Assembly: GCF_029867415.1 (NCBI RefSeq)
Contig: NW_026705778.1
Span: 186,001 to 250,000, forward strand
Direction: 5' to 3'
DNA length: 64,000 nt
Source of the DNA: Vicia villosa
Taxonomy: Eukaryota; Streptophyta; Magnoliopsida; Fabales; Fabaceae
The first letter of the stretch is position 1; each line of letters opens with the position of its first letter. Made by a program: the position numbers and the translations under genes. A model generated the notes under the pieces. The model ran no database searches. It worked only from the letters and a program-made list of their open reading frames with translations, and was not told where the DNA came from. Below are positions 46,924-58,602 of the stretch, piece by piece.

Positions 46924-48687
46924 TTGAATCTGCGAAGAATAGAAGAGGATGTCAAGGAATGGAAGCAATGTAATGTTATGCACATTCAAAATATGAAAAA
47001 GAGAATTTTAGCTAGACTGCAAGGCATCCAAGAGAGGATTCAGTATAAGCATGATGTTAGAGGTTTGGTGCACATTGAAAAGAAATTGCATATAGACTTA
47101 AACAAAATCCTAAAACAAGAGGAATTGATGTGGTTTCAACGATCGCGTGATAAATGGTTAACGGATGGTGATCGAAACACAAAATACTATCATCTCAAAA
47201 CTGTGAATCGAAGAAGGCAAAATCGTATTGTGATGCTAAAGGATGATACAGGAATGTGGATTGATAAGGAAGAGTGCATCAAAGCACTAGTTAATGATTT
47301 TTACAAGAAGCTGTTTAAGCTGAGGGATAATCGAAGCACCTGGTACCAAACAAAAATATCCTTTCCAAGATTAGCAGAAGATGATATTAGAAAGCTGGAG
47401 GAAATGGTCAGTGTCTCAGAAGTCCGTAAAGCTTTGTTTGAGATGAAACCTTGGAAGGCTCCGGGGCCTGACGGTTTTCCGGCTGGCTTCTATCAGAGGT
47501 CATGGGATATTGTAGGGAATTCGGTTTGTGATTTTGTTCAAAGAGTGTGGCAACAACCAGCAATGAATGCGGAGGTTAATAAAATAGACATATGCCTCAT
47601 ACCAAAGGTTGATGACCCATCTTTGGTGACGCAATTCCGGCCAATCTCTTTATGCAATACGATTTACAAGGTGGTGAGCAAGATTATTGTTGGAAGACTT
47701 AAAAAGCTGTTGAATAAGCTGGTGTCCCCGTATCAAACAGGTCTCGTCTCGGGTAGATTAATCCATGAGAACATCATTATTGCAAGAGAGGCTATGCATT
47801 CTATGGAGAAATCCAAGGGAAAAACAGGTTACTTTGCCATTAAAGTTGATCTGTCGAAAGCTTATGATAAGTTGAGCTGGGAATTCATATGATATACTCT
47901 TCAGGAGATTCAATTACCAGTGCAACTGATAAACATCATCATGCATGCAATCACTAGCGTTGAAACAAATGTGAATTGGAATGGAGCCCGAAACGAGTTT
48001 TTTCGTCCTCAACGTGGAATTAGGCAGGGGGATCCGATTTCTCCATACCTTTTTGTGCTTTGCATGGACAAGTTTTCACACCTCATTGGAGAAGAAGTTG
48101 AGTGTAAGAGATGGAAAAGTCTTAAGCTCGGCAAGAATGGTGTTATGATATCGCATCTAATGTTTGCGGATGATCTCCTTTTGTTTGGAGAGGCGACAAA
48201 GAGACAGATGAAGTGTATCATGCAGACACTGAACACCTTCTGTAAATTATCAGGACAAGAGGTCAGTCAGGATAAAACAAGTATTATGTTTTCCAAAAAC
48301 GTTGCGAGGAGCATGCAGCTGAAACTCCTGCATATGTCTAAGTTTCGAAATACGACGTGTTTTGGAAAGTACTTAGGAGTCCCTCTTAGTGCTCAAAGAT
48401 TAAAAAGATCTGATTTTCAATATATAATTGATCAAGTGGCGACTAAGCTTGACAGCTGGAAACGAAGTACCTTATCCCTAGCTGGAAGAATTACACTGGC
48501 TAAGAGTGTAATCGAAGCCATTCCGCTGTACTCGATGATGACAAACAAATTACCAAAGAAGTGTATTGAAGACATTAAAAGGTTACAAAGGAAATTTGTG
48601 TGGGGTGACACTACTGAGAAGAATAAAATTCATGCTATTGCATGGAACAATGTTACTCGTCCGAAGCAATGGGGGGCACGAGATTGA
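46924..48687 (+). pseudogene. LINE ORF2 reverse transcriptase
   Basis: It continues the endonuclease frame. Motifs are WLTDGDRNTKYYH, KPWKAPGPDGFPAGFY, QFRPISLCNTIYKVVSK, VSPYQTGLVSGR, IKVDLSKAYDKLSWEF, GIRQGDPISPYLF and the catalytic FADD at 48162-48173. A TGA at 47890-47892 splits the domain in frame. A frameshift near 48675 in a G run moves the downstream part. Confidence 0.88.
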
Positions 48688-49767
48688 GGGATCTGGGCAT
48701 TATGAATACTGACTGTATGATGAAGCTGGGATGGAAGCTATATACGAATGCGGAGGATTTGTGGTGTCAGGTGCTGCGGAAAAAGTATAATATTGATAAG
48801 GCTAGTGATTTTTTGATGACACGGGTTTCTGACTCTTCTTTATGGAAAGACATTGACATCATTCTTCCTATAATGTTGGAAACTGGTATGTGGATTGTGG
48901 GAGACGGTACGAGTATAAGAGCTTGGGAAGACAACTGGCTAGGTAAAGATTACTGTCTGGAGAATTTTGATGTGGGCATCCCTTAAAATCTTATGGGAGC
49001 TAGAGTGTGTGACTTGATTAATGAGAGAGGAGAGTGGAATGTTCCCTTACTGGATCCGTGGCTTCCCAAAACATGGATGGACAAATTACAATCTTGTGTG
49101 CCTCCGAGTGTGGAGTCTTTTCCTGACGTTTTTTGTTTTGCAGGTATCAACCATGAGCTTTTTTCGGTGAAGGAAGTGTACCATGCGTTGGAAGGAAAAG
49201 ATGAAGATGTTGAAGATGAGGAGTGGATGAAAATTTGGAAAGCTGTTGTTCCGGAGCGTTGCAAAAATTTTATGTGGCTTCTAAAACATGACCGTATTCT
49301 TACTAATCTTAGTAAGAGCAGAAAGGGATTGGGTGGTGCGGACTGTAAACTATGTGGGAATGTTTGCGAGTCAACAATCCATGCTCTCCGAGATTGTCCA
49401 AAATGCATTTCAATTTGGCAAAGTTTGATCCCTAGTGCTTTGAGGGCTGATTTCTTTGTGGTGGATCTTAAACAATGGATCACGATAAACATAAATTTCA
49501 GTGGGAGAGGTAATAAAGGTTGGAGAAATACTTGGATGATCGCGTGTCACATGATATGGACATGGAGAAATTTGGAAGAACATGATGAGCATTTTGTTAG
49601 ACCTTTTAATCCTATTTGTCACATTTTGAAGAGGAGTAAGGATTATGAGGAAGCTACCCGGTTTACAAGGAATTGTCGTTATGATGAGGGTGGTATGGAA
49701 TACATAGGTTGGAAACCTCCTATTAAGAGTATGCTAAAACTTAATACGGATGGAGCTAGTAGAGGTG
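48642..49767 (+). pseudogene. LINE zf-RVT and start of RNase H
   Basis: After the frameshift this frame holds RLRDLGIMNTDCMMKLGWKL, a TAA at 48984, then the zf-RVT region (KNFMWLLKHDRILTNL, CKLCGNVCESTIHALRDC) and the first RNase H strand (KLNTDGASRG). The frame is cut here by the solo LTR at 49768, and RNase H resumes at 53044. Confidence 0.85.
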
Positions 49768-50027
49768 TGTCATACCCCAATTTTTGACCCTAAGATCATA
49801 CATCAATTGCATTCAATCATCAATCAAGAGCACCATTGTGAAGCTTTATCTTTGATACTGTGGTTATCTCTGAGGGGAATTATCAAGCATTTATAGCCTT
49901 TTATTTGTTTATACTAACCAAAAATCAAAAAAATATGTGTTTTGTCTCTTTTGTTTATATTTTACAGGTAAAAGATCGGGCAAAAATCAAAACAGTGCAA
50001 GAAAACAATTTTTGAAAATTTGAAGGT

Positions 50028-50857
50028 GGAAATCGATTTACCCCTGTGGGAAATCGATTTCCTGTGCGCAAAAATCAAAAAAATATAAGGAGGGAAGCTT
50101 GACATCATTTTGGCACCTTTTTATTTGATCATTTTATCAATTTTCCACCTCATCAAAATTAACCCCTTCATTAAACCTACTTAAACCTCATTTTACCATT
50201 TTTTACCATTTAAATTCCACTTAAATACCAATTAACCACAAATTAATTACCAAACACAAAAAGACCAAACTACCACTACTCTTGCTCCAATTCTATAAAT
50301 AGAGACCTCTACTCTCTCATTTCTCAAGCTTTGAGAGCCAACAAACCCCTTGCAATTTCTCTCCTCATCCCTACCAAATTCACCAAAGTTCTTTGTTCTT
50401 TCATAAAGTTTGTGAGTCACACCTTGAACCTCACAAACTTTGAGCTAAGCCACCTTTCATTTCACTCTTTTTTCTTCAATTGTTGAGAGATCAAGATTTG
50501 TGTTGGTGATTATTGAAGTGGATCTAAGTTTTGTTCAAGAATTGGTAATTTTCATCATCCTTTTTCATCTACCATAATGTGATTCTTTTGTGCTTGTATG
50601 TGATGCATCTTTGATGCTATATTGGTCCTATTTGATGGTGATTTGATGGAAAATTCGTGCTCCAATGGATATGTGATCATAAGGTGTTTGTATGTTTGCC
50701 TAACTCAAGTTTTATAGTTCATAATGCTGTTTTTTTGAAAACTGTGCGCAGGAAATCGATTTCCTACAGAGGGAAATCGATTTCCACTCTGTTTTTTGCG
50801 CCAGAATTGAACTCTGCACTCAGGAAATCGATTTCCTACAGAGGTAAATCGATTTCC
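50028..50857. repeat. six GGAAATCGATTTCC-type palindromes
   Basis: Copies lie near 50028, 50049, 50751, 50771, 50823 and 50844, in three pairs spaced about 21 bases. Some have one mismatch (gtaaatcgatttcc). All have the ATCGAT core. Confidence 0.85.
50293..50302 (+). promoter_or_regulatory. solo LTR TATA box
   Basis: ctataaatag, followed about 30 bases later by a CT-rich start region (ctctactctctcatttctc). It could drive transcription rightward through the LINE end and the right viral copy. Confidence 0.6.
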
Positions 50858-50910
50858 AGTGTGGCAGAATGCTTTTTTTGCCTTTTTTATGCTTGTTTTG
50901 ACTTCCTTCT

Positions 50911-51162
50911 TCCTCCACTTCATTAATATCATTGGATCTAGGATGTTGATAGGTTTGAAATGACCAAATCCATAATATTAGAGGAATGATATTAATGATA
51001 GTGTGAGTTGATTATCTTTTATGCATTTATCCTTTTTCCTCCACTTCATTAATATCAATGGATATAGGATGTTGATAGGTTTGAAATTACCAAATCCATA
51101 ATATTAGATGAATGATATTAATGATAGTGTGAGTTGATTATCTTTTATGATTTTATTCTTCT
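50911..51162 (+). repeat. 126-bp tandem duplication
   Basis: 50911-51036 and 51037-51162 are near-identical direct copies beginning tcctccacttcattaatatc. Each contains an inner inverted pair around 'attaatatcat' and 'atgatattaat'. Confidence 0.9.
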
Positions 51163-53043
51163 TCTCTCTCTTTTTTTTTTTGATCGATGAAAGTCTTAAC
51201 ACCTTGAGAATTCTTATGGATTCTTGGTAAAGACTAGATCGTTACCTATTTTCTTTTCGTGCGGTATTGCTTTCGGAGAGTGATCTACATATCACTTCTC
51301 TCGCATGCATTAGCACATAAAGTTTTGACCGGCCTCGTTGTAGGGTGATTTCTACATAAATCACTTGGCGATCTGCTTAACATAGCACAATATTTCGTGT
51401 CCCGAATAAAAAAGATCAAATATGGAAGAGAATTGTATGCGGTTGATTTAAGACTTATGGAAATTTATCGTGTAGTCGCTATGATTTTATCAAGCTTCTG
51501 ATAAAGTTCCATTGAATTTAAATCCGAGAACATCCTTCACTCACCATCGATCTTTCTTACTAACTTTGATAACATACTTGACAAGTTTCAAGATGGTTAT
51601 CTTTAACATCTAACAACTAACTTTAATTTCCGCACTTTATTATACCGCTCTTTATATTTCTCGCTTTATCGCTTTATTTTATCATTTCATCATATTTACA
51701 TTCCGCTATTTTTCCTTTGTTCATTTGGACGTTTATATTCCGCTATTTTCTCTTTGTCCATTTGGACATATGTTTATGTTTCCGCCATTTTCTCTTTGTC
51801 CACTTGGACCATACTTTACTTTTATGCTAAAACACTAATAAATAACGAAAAATCTAAAAAAACACATAAGGCTCTCTTTTGGACTATTGGTTACTATCCC
51901 TAGCATTTTGGAGATTCGGACTTATGGACTTAGTGCCTCTGGACCCTTATTTTGTTGTTACTCTGCTGTTATTCTGTCTGTCTGGCATTGGATTGTTGTC
52001 TGTTTGTATGTGCAGGTATTTCCTTGAAAGCCCTTGATGGTTAATTCCAAGGCATTGATATAAGGATTTTACCCGAAAACAGCCGTTACTCTGCCCGATT
52101 TTCGTCAGAATTTTAATGTGCTTAAATGCAAAGTGGTGCTAAAGATAATAAGTTCATCTGGATCCCCAAGTGATAATGTGTTAGTTTAGTATTGATATTC
52201 CAAAGGATGGGAAATCTACCTTGACTCACAATGTCAAGTGTTGGCTTCTTATTTCGGTTAGACCGTTCTTTTCCTTAGCTTTTATTTTACGCAATAGGAT
52301 AGCCTCTTCATCTCCTCCCCTTCTTTAATTTTCAAAATCTTCTCTCTTTTTCCAAAACATTCTTATGTTTGCAAACCTTTTCAAAACCTTTTTCTTAAAA
52401 AATATCTTTTGCCCTTAGTGGCCTTTTCCTCTTTTCTTCAAAAGTTTAGACACTATTAATTGTCGAAACGAGTGGTTATACCCCACGATTTTGAAATTGA
52501 TTGATATAATGAGATCTTTTCCGCGTGAGAGAGCTAGTGGCATACTCGTTGATTTTATCCGAGTTGGAGCCCTTCTTTCATTTGCGATGCAAAGAACTCA
52601 TTTGTTCTCATGCTCAAGATCAATGGCTGGGTATTTCTCTCCGACGACGATAAAGTGTTTATTCGTTTTTTAAAACGTTTTCCCCTTTTAAGCGAAACTA
52701 CATTAGCTCTGACTTCTCCATTGCACCGAGGAGGTATGTAGGCACAAGGCTTAATGTCTTGCCGAGCTTATTTTAAAAATAAAACAAACCCTTTTTAGCA
52801 CACGCGACACAAATTTTCAAAAAGGTTCCTGTGGAGTACCACAGATATGAGGGGTGCTTAAAACCTTCCCCTTGTATAATCAAAACCCGAACCTGAGTTC
52901 TCTTTCTTGTTTTAAAAACAAAACTTTGGGTTTTACGTTCTTTTCCCTTTTCCTTTGAAAAAATAAAGCGCGGTGGCGATTTCAAACGAAATATTGAGTC
53001 GAGTCAATCCTATGGCTTCGATCTCAGATTTTCCCCGCTACAA

Positions 53044-53493
53044 GGTGGTATGGAAGCTGGGTGTGGAGGAATCATCAGAGATCACAATGGCGACTGGAAG
53101 GGAAGTTTCTACAAATACTTAGGGAGAAGTAGTGATATTCTTGCAGAATTCTGGGGAGTTTATGAAGGGCTAACTCTTACTTTAGCCTTGGGTATTAGGA
53201 AGGTTGAGGTGAATATTGACTCGAAGGAGGTGGTTCTTGCACTTGAAGAAGGGAGGACAAGCAATTTAGAGTGTGTGGCTATCCTCCGTAGGATTAAGAA
53301 TCTCATGGATCTTCACGAGATTGTTGTTATTTCTCATGCCTATAGATCTACCAACATGTGTGCGGATATGCTTGTAAAACAAAGTTATATTGACAAGACC
53401 TTCACCGTTCACAAGGAGCCACCAGATTTCTTATGGCCTCTTATGGCGGCGGACTCTTTAGGGATTAGCAGTTTATTTTTAGATTCGGTGTAG
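53044..53493 (+). pseudogene. LINE RNase H, C-terminal part
   Basis: It continues the RNase H split by the solo LTR: GGIIRDHNGDWKGSF, ILAEFWGVYEGLTLT (catalytic Glu), VNIDSKEVV (catalytic Asp) and RSTNMCADMLVK (final Asp). This RNase H (RVT_3 type) is found at the C-terminus of one group of plant LINEs. It ends at TAG 53491-53493, followed by a 40-base 3' UTR and the A tail. Confidence 0.88.
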
Positions 53494-53574
53494 TTCTCTT
53501 TTGTTTTTGGGCTTAGGCCCTCCATTTTATCAAAAAAAAATATATATTTTATTAATAAAAAAATTCATTTTAAA

Positions 53575-54630
53575 AGAATAGATTTACAATTACAATCTAA
53601 GAAAATTCAAGAGAAAATTAAGGAGATACAAGACAAATTTGTTAAAGACCTTTGTTGAGAACAACCTAACGTTTTTTGGAAAAGAAAAGTTCATGTTGTA
53701 TCTCTACCTTATGAACCCAATTTTAAGGAAATTAATATACCAACTAAAGCTAGGCCAATTCATATGAATAAACAACATCTGGATTATTGTTAAACTGAAA
53801 TACAAGATTACTTTAAAAAGGGTATAATTAGGCCAAGCAAGTCTCCTTGGAGTTGCTCTGCCTTTTATGTTGTCAATGTCTCTGAATTAGAGCGAGGAAG
53901 TCCGCGTTTTGTAATTAATTATAAACCTTTAAATACCACATTACAATGGTTTAGGTATCCTACTCATAATAAGAAATATTTAATCAACAGATTACATAAT
54001 AAAAGTGTATTTTCTAAATTTAACCTTAAATCTGGATATTACCAAATTCAATTAAAAGAGGAAGATAAGTACAAAACCGCTTTTGTAGTACCTTTTGGAC
54101 ATTATGAATGGAATGTTATGCCTTTAGGACTAAAGAATGCACCTTCAGAATTCCAAAATATTATGAACAATATATTTAATGATTATTCTCACTTCACCAT
54201 AGTTTATTGGGGTGATATTTTAGTTTTTTCAGATTCTATTAATCAGCATATAGACCATATGAATAAATTTTATGAAATAATTAAGTCTAATGATCTAGTT
54301 TTATCTAAGAAGAAATTAAAAATATTCCAATCAAAAATTAGATTTTTGGGTTTTGATACCAGCCAGGGAATGTATACTCCTATTAGCCGGTCTCTAGAAC
54401 TTGTTAGTAAATTCCCAAATGAAATAAAAGATAAAAACCAGCTACAAAAGTTTATAGGTTGTCTTAATTATGTCTTAGATTTCATTCCCAACCTTAGAAC
54501 TATTTGTGCACCATTATTCAAACGTCTCAAGAAAAATCCTCCTCTTTGGGATGATTCTATGTCTCAAAGTGCAATTCAATTAAAGAAAATAGTCAAAAAA
54601 ATTACCATGTCTAGGAATCCCATGTCCTAG
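53575..54630 (+). pseudogene. viral reverse transcriptase (right copy)
   Basis: Collinear RT motifs are KKGIIRPSKSPWSCSAFYV, RFVINYKPLN, FNLKSGYYQIQ, KTAFVVPF and MPLGLKNAPSEFQ. The catalytic box reads YWGD near 54207, where the left copy has YLDD, so the first catalytic Asp is lost. Stops lie at about 53656 and 53791. The open part is 54118-54630, and a frameshift near 54610 leads into the RNase H. Confidence 0.82.
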
Positions 54631-55057
54631 TGCCAAATTAATAGTTGAAACAGATGACTCAGACCTTGGGTTTGGAGGAATTTTAAAACAAATACTTCCG
54701 GGTTCAGAAAAGGAACAAATTGTCAGATATTATTCTGGGACTTGGTCTTCTGCGCAATTAAATTATAACACTATTAAAAAAGAAATTTTAGCAATTGTTT
54801 TATGCATTATGAAATTTCAAGATTATTTATTTTCTAAAGCATTTTTATCAAAAACTAATTGCAAATCTGCAAAAAATGTCTTACAAAAGGATGTAAAAAT
54901 TTTAGTTTCTAAACATATATTTGCTAGATGGCAATCATTACTTGCATGTTTTGATTTTGAAATCATGCATATTGAAGGAATTAAAAATGCTTTGCCTGAA
55001 TTTTTGACTAGAGAATTTCTGCAGGGTAACCATGAACAACAAAAAGACGAATACTAA
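54631..55057 (+). pseudogene. viral RNase H (right copy)
   Basis: It starts with VETDDSDLGFGGILKQ (catalytic Asp), then YYSGTWSSAQLNYNTIKKEI (catalytic Glu) and SKHIFARWQ. It ends LPEFLTREF plus a short tail at the stop 55055-55057. Domain order and wording are caulimovirid. The last 82 codons match the left copy at all but one position. Confidence 0.82.
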
Positions 55058-56200
55058 AGCGTCTCATGGACCCCCATTACCATCAAAAGATAAGCAGATT
55101 ATTTTGGGTTCGCCCACCTACTTATCAAAGATTAGCCCTCCTAGTTCCTCCTCTAAGGGGATTGGAGTAAAAAGTGAAATGGTTTCTCCTTTACAGTTCA
55201 CTCAGAAGATTACGGCTTCCCCTTCTCCCTAGAAGGCTTCGCCATCAAAATTAGCATATTACACTCCTCCTCCTACGAAGAGGACAACTTTTATTACAAA
55301 ATTTTTTCATTGCTTATTATTCCTTTGGAACAACATTACTGCTCTCAGGGCTCTTCTTTGACACAAGTTATTACAAAAATATTTCCTCAAGGATTCTTCC
55401 TTTTACCAAAAGATACATTAAAATCAACTGAACTTTATGAGTTAATACTAGTAGACTCAGACTCCATTACTCTCACTCATGAATATGATAACTCAGTTAA
55501 TAAATTTTCAAAGTTTAAAATTAATAAGGTCTTCTCACCCGCTGATTGGAATCTTCCTCACACAGCTGTTAAATCATTTTCAAGGCAATACACTCCTAAA
55601 TATTACATCTATCTTGATTACATGGACGCTTGGTCCCATTTTCTCTGTGTTAAACCTTTTGAACATACCTGGCTCATTTGGTTTAATAAGAATATTTCAT
55701 TATCCTTTCCTAACAGGTTTATACAGTGGTTCAATGTGTATGGACTCAATGAAGATATATTTTCATATTATGTCTCTAAAGCTTCTAAAGAATTTATTTC
55801 CACTATTACGTGCCCCATGCACAAATGTTTACTAGCTTTTTGCGCTGTTTTTGGCATTAACTGGATTACTTCTTGAACATTCTCCTCTAAACAAATATGG
55901 CCAGAGTGTCCAGCCTAACAATTAGTCAAAAACCCTGAATTACTATCACGAAAAATATTACAAAATTGGTTTAAAGATCATCCAAGATTATGCAAAACTT
56001 CATCTGCTTCTAAAGATATTACCTTTTTAGCAAAAAATCCAAGGTATTAGCCACATTATCTTCTACTGCAGATCCAAGGGAATTCATAGAGAAATTAAAA
56101 GATGTTATGTCTGCCTTTTCCGAAAGTGATAGTGCTTCCAGCACATATGAACTGGCACCGGAAAATGAATACAACTGTTATGGTATTCCAGATCTCTAAG
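55032..56200 (+). pseudogene. viral second ORF, unknown function (right copy)
   Basis: It starts at ATG 55032, overlapping the RNase H frame by 26 bases, and stops early at 55230. A second long open part at 55310-55876 carries ITLTHEYDNSV, SPADWNLP, YLDYMDAWSHFLCV, FNVYGLNEDIFSYY and CLLAFCAVFGI. The C-terminal acidic tail (DVMSAFSESDSAS) lies at 56080-56200 after a shift. The middle has aromatic and hydrophobic stretches but no clear membrane anchor. I do not recognise a domain. It parallels florendovirus ORF2, whose role is unknown. Confidence 0.65.
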
Positions 56201-56624
56201 GAGAATCTATTATGTTACCAGACACTATTACCTTGATAAAATTACTATTATGTTATTAAATTTTAAAATAAGAGTTGTCTTTGTCCAACTTTAAAGTTAC
56301 TTTGGCTTTTATGCCTAAAAGGGGATGAAGATAAGGATGGAATAAAGTTTCTATGGCTTTTATGTCAAAAAAGAGATGAAGATAAGAAGGAATAAAGCTT
56401 CTTTGGAATTATCTGAAAAAAGATGACATTATTATTACCTTACAGCTCAAAGGAATCCACTACATTATTCATTTTGGTGTTATTGAGTGAATTACGAAGC
56501 CATGTTGGCATTTTATTTAACCTTTTGCTTTTGGCCATTTAAGTTTGTCGACCACTTTGTATGTTTATTTTTCTTTTGAAATTCAATTGTAATAAGTTTG
56601 AAGTTCGGACTTCTTAGTTTACTC

Positions 56625-56735
56625 CTATATATAGGAGGTTTGTGTGTCTGTTTAGGGCATTCAAAATTTGGAGAACATAATTGTTCTACAATTGTAGTTT
56701 CCCTAAGCAAGAACTCTTGTAAATTTTTAAATAAA
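56625..56735 (+). promoter_or_regulatory. viral TATA box and polyadenylation signal (right copy)
   Basis: TATA (ctatatatag, 56625-56634) is followed by AATAAA at 56730-56735, mirroring the left copy. Both promoters point outward, away from each other. No tRNA-Met primer site is visible before the homology ends. Confidence 0.55.
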
Positions 56736-56856
56736 AATGTCTTTGAGAATATTTGTGTATAATAATTATATTACTGCATTTCATTATTTCAACTCTGATA
56801 TTTTAAACAATATGACAATAAACATTTGCATATTCATTAACTCTTTTATTAATTAA

Positions 56857-57170
<314 letters not shown>

Positions 57171-57951
57171 GTTTCGGTATTATGACACTTCCGCAATTTA
57201 AAAGTATGGTTTACAATATTAAACGACATAAAGTTTTTGTACTCCTTTAAATCCTGTTAGAAATTCTCTAGCTAATCAAACTTTTGGTTGATGAATTAGA
57301 ACCCTCAGATGATGCATGAGAGTGTCATGTATTATTGGCATTTCCATTTTTTATCAAGTTAAATTTTTTAACATTAGTGAAATTGTCACTGTCTTTTTAT
57401 TTGAATACAATAATATAATTTTATTGAAATAAAATATATGACCATTAGAACTTTAGATGATGCGCGAGGCCTTCTCTTATATTATAGTTTTCATTATATA
57501 TTTTTAAGAGAAATTAACTTGTAACTCAGACTTGTTGCTGGCACACCTCCAAAATAAATATAAAAATCATTATAATCTTACTCAAATTTTCCATCATTTG
57601 TCAAATTCACATTCACTGACCGAAGATTTTAAAATTTATGGGCGAAATCGGAAATTTTGTGAGAATAACTGAAATTCTTTGAAAAAAGTATATGTTTAAT
57701 ATTGAAAATATGACGTGCATACCGGAAATTCTTTGAAAAAATTTAGTAGAATACCATAAATTCTTTAAAAAAATTAAGTAGAATACCATAAATTTCATAA
57801 TTTCTGTAAATTTTAAAAATTTCGGTAATACTTACCAGAAATTCTGAAATATCTGGTAGTTCAAATTTTTTTTGAAAAATTATGGAAATTTCAAATTCTC
57901 TGGTACCTAATTCTTTTACTATTTTTTTTTTTTCATTTTTCCATTTTTTTA
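57171..57951. other. AT-rich noncoding region upstream of the PMD pseudogene
   Basis: No gene is visible. Short degenerate repeats occur: 'gaaattctttgaaaaaa' near 57668 and 57727, and 'agtagaataccataaat' near 57746 and 57777. Sequences of this kind may belong to a transposon that carried the PMD gene, but I cannot define ends. Confidence 0.5.
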
Positions 57952-58510
57952 GTGAGGACTAGAAGGAAGGACAACACCATTGCCGACAGGACCACTGAGA
58001 GAGCTGCACCCACCGTTAGAGCTGTTGAGGCAGAGGCTTCCCAGGTACGGGCTAGATGCCATGCTTTGACACTTTCTCGCCAGAAACAGATGGTTGAGCA
58101 AGTGCAAGGTCACTTCTGTTCACCCCGGCGCCGAACTGCTAGAATTTTTGCTGTTGTGGAGGAGCATGCTCTTGTGGAGGTACCTGCTGCTATGGAGGTA
58201 CCTGTGTCGGCTGAGCAGGCTCCTATTGTTATTGACGAGGTACAAGGTTGTTGCTCATGAGAGGGTTGTTATTGTTGATGATGAGGTTATTGTGTCCGCT
58301 GAGCAGGTTCTTGTTGCTGATGAGGAGTTGTTGTGTCAGCTGAGTAGGTTCCTGTTGCCGATGATGATGCTACTCTTATTGATACAAAGACCACAACTCG
58401 TGCTTCTAGAGAGACATCACACAGATAAATCCTTTTTGGGAAGACCTCGTGACCGATATGTGCTCACAGAGTATGCTGACTATGTTACATACAAAGTATG
58501 GCAGGGAGAG

Positions 58511-58602
58511 GTATATATGTTACATTTTTTATTTGCAAAATATTATGGTTCAGTGATGTGTTGAAAAATTACTGATGATTTTTTTAACTTTGTTTTCTAC
58601 AG
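58511..58602 (+). other. intron of the PMD gene
   Basis: A 92-bp AT-rich stretch with GT at 58511 and a pyrimidine-rich acceptor ttctacag ending at 58602. It joins WQGE to ECLTLKVASHSSKL, the junction expected in this family. A preserved intron argues that the locus is not a processed copy. Confidence 0.75.

Larger units (their letters stand above)
49768..53042 (+). mobile_element. solo Ogre-like LTR inside the LINE RNase H
   Basis: 3275 bp from TGTCATACCCCAATTTTTG to CCCCGCTACA, flanked by aggtg at 49763-49767 and 53043-53047, a perfect TSD. Removing it with one TSD copy puts the two RNase H halves in frame. Its start matches the Ogre LTR at 7845 and its 3' block matches 21970 and 23690. 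It holds a TATA box (50293), six GGAAATCGATTTCC-type palindromes and a 126-bp tandem duplication. No internal region remains. Confidence 0.93.
45679..53543 (+). mobile_element. L1-type LINE with C-terminal RNase H, inserted in the viral inverted repeat
   Basis: The order is an ORF1 remnant, endonuclease, RT, zf-RVT and RNase H, then an A tail at 53532-53540 and a 9-bp TSD. The ORF2 frame is broken by in-frame stops (46378, 46900, 47890, 48984), one frameshift near 48675, and a solo LTR. The element is 5' truncated. It belongs to a different LINE group from the one at 24730, since it carries an RNase H and differs in RT wording (FADD instead of YADD). Confidence 0.88.
53544..56853 (+). mobile_element. 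endogenous pararetrovirus (florendovirus-like), right inverted copy
   Basis: It matches the reverse complement of 41397-44655 almost end to end. It begins inside the region between protease and RT, then has RT, RNase H, the overlapping second ORF and the promoter region. It ends at a TA microsatellite (56862). Protease and everything upstream are absent. Stops and frameshifts show that it is a relic. The RT box is mutated, so this copy could not encode active polymerase. Confidence 0.82.

Noticed and set aside
48983..49492. 169-codon minus-strand frame opposite the LINE zf-RVT
   Set aside because: Shadow of the LINE ORF2 frame, which has clear zinc-finger motifs.
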